From positions 1 to 64,000 of the forward strand of contig NZ_JAJTBG010000008.1 of the NCBI RefSeq assembly GCF_021287045.1: a DNA stretch of 64,000 nt, read 5' to 3'. Source of the DNA: Oryzomicrobium sp. (lineage in GTDB: Bacteria > Pseudomonadota > Gammaproteobacteria > Burkholderiales > Rhodocyclaceae). A model generated the notes under the pieces. It was given only the letters and a program-made list of their open reading frames with translations, ran no database searches and was not told where the DNA came from. Positions 41,224 through 49,152 of the stretch are shown here, one piece after another (the stretch's first letter is position 1; the number at the start of each line of letters is the position of its first letter). The translations under genes and the position numbers were made by a program.

Positions 41224-43008
41224 GTGATTCCCGAATCCTTCATCCAGGATTTGCTGCAGCGGATCGACATCGTCGATGTCATCGATCCCCTGGTACCGCT
41301 GAAGAAGGCGGGGTCCAACTACGCCGCACGCTGCCCCTTCCACAACGAGAAATCCCCCTCCTTCACCGTCAGCCCATCGAAGCAGTTCTACCACTGCTTC
41401 GGCTGCGGCGCCCACGGCTCGGCCATCGGCTTCCTGATGGAATACCAGGGGCTGTCCTTCGTCGATGCGATCAAGGCCCTGGCGGACCGGGTCGGCCTGC
41501 AAGTGCCCCAGGAGCCGCGCCGCGGCGGCGGCCACGGCGACTTCGAATCCGCCCCCCGCCCCGCCGCCCAGACCCGGGCCCTGACCGATCTGCTGGCCTC
41601 GGCCGCGCGCTACTACTACGAGCAGCTCAAGCGCTCCGACAAGGCCATCGGCTACCTCAAGCAGCGCGGTCTGTCCGGCGAAATCGCCGCCAAGTTCGGC
41701 ATCGGCTACGCCCCCGAGGGCTGGCAAAACCTGGAGGAGATTTTCCCCAACTACCAGGACGCCCAGCTACAGGCCGCCGGCCTGGTCATCAAGAACGACC
41801 AGGGCCGCCTCTACGACCGCTTCCGCGACCGGATCATGATCCCCATCGTGAACCAGAAGAACGAGGTGATCGGCTTCGGCGGTCGGGTGTTGGGCAGCGG
41901 CGAACCCAAGTACCTCAACTCCCCGGAAACCCCGGTGTTCGAAAAGGGGCGCGAATTGTTCGGCCTGCCCCAGGCCCGGGTCGGCCTGCGGGAAACCGAC
42001 ACGGCAATCGTGGTCGAAGGCTACATGGACGTGATCGCCCTGGCCCAGCACGGCGTGGGCAACGCCGTGGCCACCCTGGGCACCGCCACCACCGCCACCC
42101 ACATCCAGAAACTGTTCCGCCAGGTGGAGCGGGTGGTTTTCTGCTTCGACGGCGACGCCGCCGGCCGCAAGGCGGCGTGGCGCGCCCTGGAGAACGCCCT
42201 GGATTCGCTCTCGGACCAGAAGACGGTGGCCTTCGTCTTTCTCCCGCCGGAGCACGATCCGGACAGCTACGTGCGCGAGCGCGGCAAGGACGCCTTCCAG
42301 GCCACGGTGGCCCAGGCCACGCCGTTGTCGGACTTTCTCATCCAGCACCTGTCGGCCGAGGCCGACCCCCACACCGCCGAGGGACGGGCCAAGCTGGTGG
42401 CCGAGGCCAAGCCCCTGCTGCTCAAGCTCACCGCCCCCCTGCTGCGTCTGCAACTGGTCAAGCGGCTCGCCGACACCACCGGCTTTTCCCAGCAGGAAGT
42501 GGAGCGGCTGTGCGAGTTGCGCCACATCGCCCCGCCGGCGCCGGCCCGGGTGCCGCGCCAGGCGCCGTCGCTGATGCGCGGGCTGATCGAGGTGCTGCTG
42601 CAAAAACCCGAGCTGGCGCGGGACCTGCCCCTCACCCTGCTGCCCGGCGGTGACCCGGAAGCCCGGGCGGTGCTACGCCTGGCCCAGGCCATCCTGGCCG
42701 CCGAGGCGCCGCTACCCTACGCTACGTTGATCGAGCGCCTGCGCGGCAGCAGCGAGGAAGCCCTGATCCGCGAGGTGGCCGGGCGCCTGCTGCAACAGGC
42801 GCCGGCCGAGGGCTCGGACGAGACCGCGGTGCTCGACGAAGTATGGCGGGGCTACCTGGACCAACTCACCCGGGACCAGCTCGACCAGGAATTTCAGCGT
42901 CTGACCAAGAAGGCCCAGGAGGCCGGACTGGATGCGGACGAAAAGCAGGAATACGCCCGCCTGGTGGTGGAAATGAACCGCCTCGGGCGCATCAGCCGCC
43001 GCCGCTAG
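41224..43008 (+). CDS. dnaG: DNA primase
   Basis: 594 residues from GTG 41224. The N-terminal zinc finger uses Cys37, His40, Cys58 and Cys61 (CPFHNEKSPSF...HCFGCG). The TOPRIM domain shows VVEGYMDVIALAQHG and CFDGDAAGRKAAWRAL; the last 150 residues form the DnaB-binding region. It synthesises RNA primers at the replication fork. It is cotranscribed with rpsU and rpoD. Confidence 0.96.
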   Translation: MIPESFIQDLLQRIDIVDVIDPLVPLKKAGSNYAARCPFHNEKSPSFTVSPSKQFYHCFGCGAHGSAIGFLMEYQGLSFVDAIKALADRVGLQVPQEPRRGGGHGDFESAPRPAAQTRALTDLLASAARYYYEQLKRSDKAIGYLKQRGLSGEIAAKFGIGYAPEGWQNLEEIFPNYQDAQLQAAGLVIKNDQGRLYDRFRDRIMIPIVNQKNEVIGFGGRVLGSGEPKYLNSPETPVFEKGRELFGLPQARVGLRETDTAIVVEGYMDVIALAQHGVGNAVATLGTATTATHIQKLFRQVERVVFCFDGDAAGRKAAWRALENALDSLSDQKTVAFVFLPPEHDPDSYVRERGKDAFQATVAQATPLSDFLIQHLSAEADPHTAEGRAKLVAEAKPLLLKLTAPLLRLQLVKRLADTTGFSQQEVERLCELRHIAPPAPARVPRQAPSLMRGLIEVLLQKPELARDLPLTLLPGGDPEARAVLRLAQAILAAEAPLPYATLIERLRGSSEEALIREVAGRLLQQAPAEGSDETAVLDEVWRGYLDQLTRDQLDQEFQRLTKKAQEAGLDADEKQEYARLVVEMNRLGRISRRR

Positions 43009-43046
43009 CGCCCCTTGCCCCGACTGCGGGGAAGACGGCTAAGCGG

Positions 43047-43055
43047 TGGTATAAT
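43047..43055 (+). promoter_or_regulatory. Internal extended -10 promoter for rpoD
   Basis: TGGTATAAT in the 80-bp dnaG-rpoD gap is a consensus -10 with the extended TGn element, 34 bp before the rpoD start. No -35 is evident, which an extended -10 can tolerate. It would let rpoD be expressed apart from rpsU and dnaG. Confidence 0.55.
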
Positions 43056-43088
43056 TAAGAGTTTTTCGAATCGATCGGATAAAGGGTC

Positions 43089-45059
<1,971 letters not shown>

Positions 45060-45077
45060 CGGCGCCAACCGCTTGAC

Positions 45078-45117
45078 GGGCCGTTAGCTCAGTCGGTTAG
45101 AGCAGGGGACTCATAAT
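45078..45117 (+). pseudogene. 5' half of a CAU-anticodon tRNA gene, interrupted by the element
   Basis: The acceptor strand GGGCCGT, D-arm and 5' anticodon strand GGGGA are followed by the loop ACTCATAAT, after which similarity stops. The missing 37 nt lie at 53688-53724. Rejoined, the halves give a 77-nt tRNA with consistent pairing (anticodon stem GGGGA/TCCCT, T-stem GCAGG/CCTGC, encoded CCA) apart from a G1-U72 wobble. C4-G69 and C5-G68 favour tRNA-Ile2 (lysidine type) over elongator tRNA-Met. Confidence 0.88.
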
Positions 45118-45132
45118 AGAACGGGCTAAACT

Positions 45133-45222
45133 GCAAGAGCTTGCGAAAAACGTAGCAGTAGCAAGCACTTGCAGCGAGCACGCAAAGCGCAGAGAATCGA
45201 CGGTGTAACCAAAATGTACGCC
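45133..45222. repeat. Left-end repeats: candidate integrase/excisionase arm sites
   Basis: GCAAG-AG-CTTGC (45133-45144) and GCAAG-CA-CTTGC (45161-45172) are 12-bp inverted repeats spaced 28 bp apart. ATGTACGCC (45214-45222) follows. A related CAAG-TC-CTTG occurs at 53605-53614, and ATGTACGC recurs near both ends. They fill the 119 bp between the left core and the intact tRNA gene, which otherwise has no coding content. Confidence 0.5.
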
Positions 45223-45236
45223 GCGCAAACAGTTTC

Positions 45237-45313
45237 GGGCCTATAGCTCAGTTGGTCAGAGCAGGCGACTCATAATCGCTTGGTCGCAGGTTCAAGTCCT
45301 GCTGGGCCCACCA
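45237..45313 (+). tRNA. tRNA with CAU anticodon, tRNA-Ile2-like, carried by the element
   Basis: A complete 77-nt cloverleaf: acceptor GGGCCTA/TGGGCCC, D-arm GCTC/GAGC, anticodon stem GGCGA/TCGCT with loop CTCATAA, T-arm GCAGG-TTCAAGT-CCTGC, discriminator A and encoded CCA. The anticodon arm and variable loop match E. coli tRNA-Ile2, whose C34 is turned into lysidine by TilS to read AUA. It differs from the split host tRNA at 11 of 77 positions, including paired compensatory changes, so it is a distinct functional-looking gene, not a duplicate. Elongator Met is the alternative identity. Confidence 0.9.
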
Positions 45314-45316
45314 TCC

Positions 45317-45349
45317 AAAGCCCCGCGCCGCAAGGCTCCGGGGCTTTTT
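45317..45349 (+). terminator. Terminator after the element's tRNA gene
   Basis: AAAGCCCCG (45317-45325) pairs with CGGGGCTTT (45339-45347), followed by a T-run to 45349. It would end transcripts entering from rpoD after the replacement tRNA. Confidence 0.85.
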
Positions 45350-45388
45350 CTTTGCCTGCCACCCAGAGTCGAGGGTCGGTTACACGGC

Positions 45389-45396
45389 GCGTACAT
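45389..45396 (-). repeat. Inverted copy of the ATGTACGC end repeat
   Basis: GCGTACAT, the reverse complement of ATGTACGC, lies 280 bp from the left core between the tRNA terminator and the XRE gene. Nothing else is evident in the 140-bp stretch 45350-45489. Confidence 0.4.
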
Positions 45397-45489
45397 GCCG
45401 CCCTTAGGCCACGCTGCGAATGTGGTCGCCGCCACCCTATTGAGCCGGGGCCATTAGCGGCCTGTGCCGCCCCACAGCGCCACGGATTC

Positions 45490-45744
45490 CTACCCACGTT
45501 GCCGCAGGTACTCTTTTTCCGCCTCCTGCACCAAATCCGCAGCAGAAACCCCCAGCGCTTGCCCCAATCCGATCAATGTCGTGATGGTAGGCTGCCTGAC
45601 GCCTCGCTCAAGGCGCGATACGAACGTCCGATCAACATCTGCACGGTGGGCAAGCTCTTCCTGAGAGATGTTCCGATCCGATCTATATCGTCGTAGAACC
45701 TCCCCAAAAATCTTGCCAATGTCTGTTATTTCCGTGCTCGTCAT
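45490..45744 (-). CDS. XRE-family helix-turn-helix repressor
   Basis: 84 residues, a single Cro/CI-type domain: FGEVLRRYRSDRNISQEELAHRADVDRTFVSRLERGVRQPTITTLIGLGQALGVS. It ends shortly after, so it lacks a sensor or cleavage domain. It is divergent from the zinc-ribbon protein gene, and three CCTATAG(G) boxes lie between them, so it most likely represses that promoter and its own. Confidence 0.88.
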   Translation of the reverse strand: MTSTEITDIGKIFGEVLRRYRSDRNISQEELAHRADVDRTFVSRLERGVRQPTITTLIGLGQALGVSAADLVQEAEKEYLRQRG

Positions 45745-45770
45745 AGCCCACGAGCATGGTTTTCATGTAG

Positions 45771-45807
45771 CCTATAGTCCACGGCCTATAGGCACGGTGC
45801 CTATAGG
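45771..45807. promoter_or_regulatory. Triple operator for the XRE repressor
   Basis: CCTATAG (45771-45777) and two perfect palindromes CCTATAGG (45785-45792 and 45800-45807) occur at 14-15 bp spacing in the 80-bp divergent gap, like operators of small phage repressors. They end 17 bp before the zinc-ribbon protein ATG. Confidence 0.7.
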
Positions 45808-45824
45808 CTTCAGCAGAGGATGCT

Positions 45825-46355
45825 ATGGCGCTGATCAAATGTCATGAATGCGGGACTGAGGTAAGCTCGAAAGCGAAGGCTTGCCCCTCCTGTGGCGCGA
45901 AGCCAAAAAGAAAATCGTCGATTCTGAAATGGGGTGCGGGGATATTCGTCGCCTTCATAGCCTATGGCGCGTACGTGGATTCAAACATGACGCCAGAACA
46001 GAAGGCGGCCAGAGCTGAGGAACGCGCAGCCCGAGAAGCGGAAGACTCAAAACAGGCAGCCGAGAAAAAGGCTCGCGACGATGAAAAAGCGTGCAGCAAT
46101 CAGACGACGGCGTTCGTTATGTCGCAATCGTTTGTCAAACAGCGCCTGAAAGCACCGGCTAGCGCGGACTTCCCCTATGTAACAGACGATGGCGTAAAGA
46201 CCAGCTATCGCGGAGATTGCACCCATGAAGTTCTGGCCTACGTTGATTCGCAGAACAGCTTTGGGGCCAAGATCAGGACGAAGTATTACGTCAAGCTGAA
46301 GAACCAGAAAGGAACTGACGATTGGCGACTACTCGACATCAAGATTAGCGAGTAG
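45825..46355 (+). CDS. Zinc-ribbon membrane protein of unknown function
   Basis: 176 residues. An N-terminal zinc ribbon MALIKCHECGTEVSSKAKAC-PSC (Cys6, Cys9, Cys20, Cys23) is joined by a basic linker to one membrane helix (ILKWGAGIFVAFIAYGAYV, about 33-51), then a charged coiled segment (about 56-88) and a C-terminal domain with two Cys (ACSNQTT..., YRGDCTHEV) ending in beta-strand-rich VDSQNSFGAKIRTKYYVKL. The ribbon should face the cytoplasm and the C-terminal domain the periplasm. It is the first gene under the triple operator; function not recognised. Confidence 0.8.
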   Translation: MALIKCHECGTEVSSKAKACPSCGAKPKRKSSILKWGAGIFVAFIAYGAYVDSNMTPEQKAARAEERAAREAEDSKQAAEKKARDDEKACSNQTTAFVMSQSFVKQRLKAPASADFPYVTDDGVKTSYRGDCTHEVLAYVDSQNSFGAKIRTKYYVKLKNQKGTDDWRLLDIKISE

Positions 46356-46463
46356 CCAGTACGTCGGACACGCCACACGACCTGGCAGCCAGCAAGGCGC
46401 AGTTATTGGCAGCGCCAGCGCTCCGCGCGAAAATGGCGGGCATCCCTACAACGAGTCTGATAA

Positions 46464-46982
46464 ATGCCGATGTCCTCAACCCAGATCGGAGCAATAGGCG
46501 AAAACCTGCTGGTCAATGCAGTGATGAAGGCCAGCGACGGGCGCTTGTCGCCGTTCCAACCCCTTGCCGACGATGACGGGCTGGACGTGCTTTTCTTCGA
46601 CAAGGTGACGGGCAACTCGGTCGCCATCCAGTTGAAGTGCCGCACCGTGTCCATCCGCAAGCGCAACTCCGAGGAGCGCGGCAACGTCGTCCATTTCCAA
46701 GTCCGGCAAGCCACGTTCAACGAGGCACGGCGCGCCTACCTTGTCGCCGCTCTGTTTAACGAGGAGCTGACTCACTTTGTAGCCACATGGTTCATACCGA
46801 TGGCGCTGCTGCCCGAGGTGGGCAAGGACATATCCGGGAAATGGGTCATTCGTCCCAGCAAGGCGGAAGGTAGCGCTGACCGCTACACTCCATATCGGTG
46901 CCTGACCGCCGAGGAACTGGCGAACCGAATCATTGCCGTGTGCGAGGGTAAGCAAGCCGCGCCCGGTGCGCCGGACTGTTGA
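46464..46982 (+). CDS. PD-(D/E)XK nuclease-like protein
   Basis: 172 residues. IGAIGENLLVNAVMKA (Glu in the first helix), then DDDGLDVLFFDKVTG (Asp of the core strand) and VAIQLKCRT (Q-x-K) reproduce the E...D...QxK pattern of restriction-like nucleases such as DUF4365/mrr-type proteins. The rest reads as an alpha/beta domain with a helical C-terminus. It follows the zinc-ribbon gene by 108 bp on the same strand, so both may form the cargo module of the element. Catalysis and target are unproven. Confidence 0.65.
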   Translation: MPMSSTQIGAIGENLLVNAVMKASDGRLSPFQPLADDDGLDVLFFDKVTGNSVAIQLKCRTVSIRKRNSEERGNVVHFQVRQATFNEARRAYLVAALFNEELTHFVATWFIPMALLPEVGKDISGKWVIRPSKAEGSADRYTPYRCLTAEELANRIIAVCEGKQAAPGAPDC

Positions 46983-46989
46983 TTTTCGG

Positions 46990-47217
46990 TCAGCGCAACA
47001 AGCCCCAGCCAGCAGTCCCGGCGCGTGCGGTGCCGTCGTCGATCCAGTTCATCAGGCAGTGCAACACCACAGGGCCATCAACCGGGCACATGCGGCCGTC
47101 CGCAATGGCAGCGCCGAGCGTGTCGCTGACCCAGCCGCGCATCTCGTCGCTGGCACCTTGCGAGCGCTCCAGCTTCTTGAGTCGGACAAGCATGCCCTTG
47201 GCGCTGCTGATACTCAC
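46990..47217 (-). CDS. Small protein of unknown function
   Basis: 75 residues from GTG 47217, last gene of the minus-strand run in the element. It begins with a basic amphipathic helix (AKGMLVRLKKLERSQ) and contains MRGWVSDTLGAAIADGR and a single Cys pair (CPVDGPVVLHC). No family is recognised. Its start is 4 nt after the preceding stop, supporting it as a real coupled gene. Confidence 0.55.
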   Translation of the reverse strand: MSISSAKGMLVRLKKLERSQGASDEMRGWVSDTLGAAIADGRMCPVDGPVVLHCLMNWIDDGTARAGTAGWGLLR

Positions 47218-47221
47218 GTGA

Positions 47222-47404
47222 TTACTCCCACGACTCGCGCAGCGCCTCGCCCAGCTTGAAAGCGCGGAGCAGGTTCAAGTCGGACATGGTTTGCCGGTCT
47301 GCGTGCGCCTCGATGCGGCGCTGTTGAATCTGTTGCAGGTCGCTGGGCGTTACCGTGTGCTTCACGGGCGTGTTCTCGCGCGGGTCGGTGTGCAGGTTCT
47401 TCAT
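47222..47404 (-). CDS. Small protein of unknown function
   Basis: 60 residues, mostly charged, with no membrane segment (DLQQIQQRRIEAHADRQTMSD, LLRAFKLGEALRESWE, both helical). The start overlaps the previous stop in ATGA form, which is the main reason to accept it. Not recognised. Confidence 0.5.
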   Translation of the reverse strand: MKNLHTDPRENTPVKHTVTPSDLQQIQQRRIEAHADRQTMSDLNLLRAFKLGEALRESWE

Positions 47405-47616
47405 TGCAGCGCCCCCTTACGGCATGCCCGCGCGCTTACCAGTGAGAGCAGTTGGGCAGCTTCCACGCGCACCGCAGGGTCAGGGCAGTCGCGGATCACC
47501 TCAAGGCAGGTCTGCACAATCAGCTTGAGGCTGGCTTTGCGCTGCTGGGGCGTATCCCACATGGGCACCGTTCGCCAACCGTGCTGCGGAATGCTGTCGG
47601 TGTCGAAAATGCTCAT
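47401..47616 (-). CDS. Small protein of unknown function
   Basis: 71 residues. The N-terminus (FDTDSIPQHGWRTVPMWDTPQQRKA) is followed by a helical part LKLIVQTCLEVIRDCPDPAVRVEAAQLLSLVSA, which reads like a small HEAT/ARM-type helical hairpin. It overlaps both neighbours by 4 nt, so it is part of a tightly coupled operon. Not recognised. Confidence 0.55.
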   Translation of the reverse strand: MSIFDTDSIPQHGWRTVPMWDTPQQRKASLKLIVQTCLEVIRDCPDPAVRVEAAQLLSLVSARACRKGALQ

Positions 47617-48086
47617 TGGTTCTTTTCCTCCAGCGCGATAAGGCGCGCTTCCAATTCATCAACGGCACGGATGCCCGCAACCGACTGGATGCAGTCGATC
47701 AGGAGTTTCCCCGTGTCAGGGTCTATCGCACCCTCGCTGACACCCTTCAGAATCTGCCCAGCCTGCTCCGATAGCGGACGATCTTGCGACAATTCAAACT
47801 CCACCGTAGGCGCACGCGAGCGCAATGGGGGCTGGGCGCGTTGCAGCAACAGGTTCATCGCGGTCATGTCGCCCGCCTTCGCTGCATCAACGAGGACTTG
47901 CAGCAGCTCGGCCTTGTTCTCATCGAAGGCGCGGGCCACGAAGTTGGTTTTGTTCCGCGCGCCTTTTGGACGGCCAGCCGGGTTGCCGCTCACCCCGGGC
48001 TTGAACCCGCCACGGCGCGGCGGCTCCTGCGCAGCAGGGGAGTCCTGCCACGTCTTGAGCCATTCAGGCGATTGGGTTTCGGACAC
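47613..48086 (-). CDS. DUF5681-like phage/element protein
   Basis: 157 residues from GTG 48086, chosen because GGAGG lies 8 nt upstream. FKPGVSGNPAGRPKGARNKTN (about 30-50) is the basic GRPKGxRNK segment of DUF5681 proteins found in prophages and islands, often near terminase or replication genes. The rest is helical and acidic. A DNA-binding role is plausible from the basic motif but not shown. Confidence 0.65.
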   Translation of the reverse strand: MSETQSPEWLKTWQDSPAAQEPPRRGGFKPGVSGNPAGRPKGARNKTNFVARAFDENKAELLQVLVDAAKAGDMTAMNLLLQRAQPPLRSRAPTVEFELSQDRPLSEQAGQILKGVSEGAIDPDTGKLLIDCIQSVAGIRAVDELEARLIALEEKNQ

Positions 48087-48132
48087 CTTGATTACCTCCG
48101 CTTGATGTTGTTGATAGCAGGAGCCAACAAGG

Positions 48133-48849
48133 TCACTGGCCAATGTCCTTGAGGACGAAGGCTTGCTCGGCTGCCGTCTTCGCTTCACGAAGAGCCTTGG
48201 CCTTGTGCGGGGGCGCGCCAACTGCACGAGCCATTGACTCAAACACCAGACCCGCGCGTTCTTCGATCATTTGCTTCGCGCCCTTCATAGCCTTGAGGCG
48301 CTGCGCCAGTTCAGGCGAGTTGCGTTCGTGGTAGTGACGAACATAGACCGCTTGGAAATTCGCATCGAGGCCGGACAGGTAAGGCGGAGACCCCAGCACT
48401 GCGCCAAGCGTGACATGATCGGCAGCATCCAGCGCCTGCTGGATAAAAGCGTGGCGCTTCTCGGTCGGCATGTCCCGCACGAAGGCGCGAATCTCACCGG
48501 CGATGCTGGCCGCTGCTTTCGATTCAATGGGCGTAGTGAGCTGCTGCTCCAGCGCCACGATTGCCTTGTCCAAGTTCGAGCGGGTCACGTCAAAGCTCTT
48601 GGTGATGCGGGCGAGGTGCTTCTGTGCAAAGTCATCCGTGTGGATGATCTGCTGCGCTTCGTTCCAGGTGGGATTCGCGGCAGCCGCCTCCTTCGCCGCC
48701 AAAACAGCACGCACGCCTTCATAGGCGGTGCTGAACGCGGTCATGGTCGGCGCGAGATACGGCGCGGTCTGCTCGTCAAAGCCGTCAATGCTCTTCACGT
48801 TCTCGGGGTGAAGCGAGGGCGAAATTCGGTGATCCACGTTGTCTGTCAT
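48133..48849 (-). CDS. Element protein of unknown function, helical
   Basis: 238 residues with AAGGAG 8 nt before the ATG. It is predicted helical and Ala/Glu/Gln-rich in the middle (FDVTRSNLDKAIVALEQQL, AASIAGEIRAFVRDMPTEKRHAFIQQAL), with no membrane helix, Cys cluster or nucleotide motif. It is first in the minus-strand run 48849-46990. Position and composition suggest a phage-type structural or scaffold protein, or a regulator of replication; I do not recognise the family. Confidence 0.6.
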   Translation of the reverse strand: MTDNVDHRISPSLHPENVKSIDGFDEQTAPYLAPTMTAFSTAYEGVRAVLAAKEAAAANPTWNEAQQIIHTDDFAQKHLARITKSFDVTRSNLDKAIVALEQQLTTPIESKAAASIAGEIRAFVRDMPTEKRHAFIQQALDAADHVTLGAVLGSPPYLSGLDANFQAVYVRHYHERNSPELAQRLKAMKGAKQMIEERAGLVFESMARAVGAPPHKAKALREAKTAAEQAFVLKDIGQ

Positions 48850-49030
48850 GGTGCAAACTCCTTGATAAAAGGCGCGTAACTGGTACGCATTGCATACACG
48901 CTAGGACTCTCTGCCGCAGGTCCGCAAGCAAAAGCAGCGCAAAAACAACGTCTTACAGTTCATTAAAAAACAGAGAACAAGGTCTTCCATGTAATTGGGT
49001 CGGCATGTCAGCACGAGCGAAGTGGCGGCA

Positions 49031-49146
49031 GCGCTGCCCCCTTGCTCCCCTTCGTACCCCTTGCCCAAAACGGCCACATACACTTACTGGACTAGCTTTC
49101 GCATAAGAAATAGCGAGGGGGCTAAAGGGTGCGAAGGGGGCAGCGC
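49031..49146. other. Repeat-rich noncoding region, candidate replication origin of the element
   Basis: A perfect 13-bp inverted pair (GCGCTGCCCCCTT 49031-49043, complement 49134-49146) encloses further copies of GCGARGGGGGC: direct at 49113-49122 and 49131-49141, inverted at 49036-49045. A second inverted pair is CCCCTTCGTACCC (49047-49059) with GGGTGCGAAGGGG (49127-49139). It ends 7 bp from the primase-helicase stop. The remainder of the 303-bp gap 48850-49152 is AT-richer (GTTCATTAAAAAACAG near 48958). Iterons beside a replication gene are typical of P4-like and plasmid origins. Confidence 0.45.
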
Positions 49147-49152
49147 GTCGGT

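Noticed and set aside
45078-45117. A complete tRNA gene directly after rpoD
   Set aside because: Similarity stops after the anticodon loop; the following sequence cannot form the 3' anticodon stem, T-arm or acceptor.
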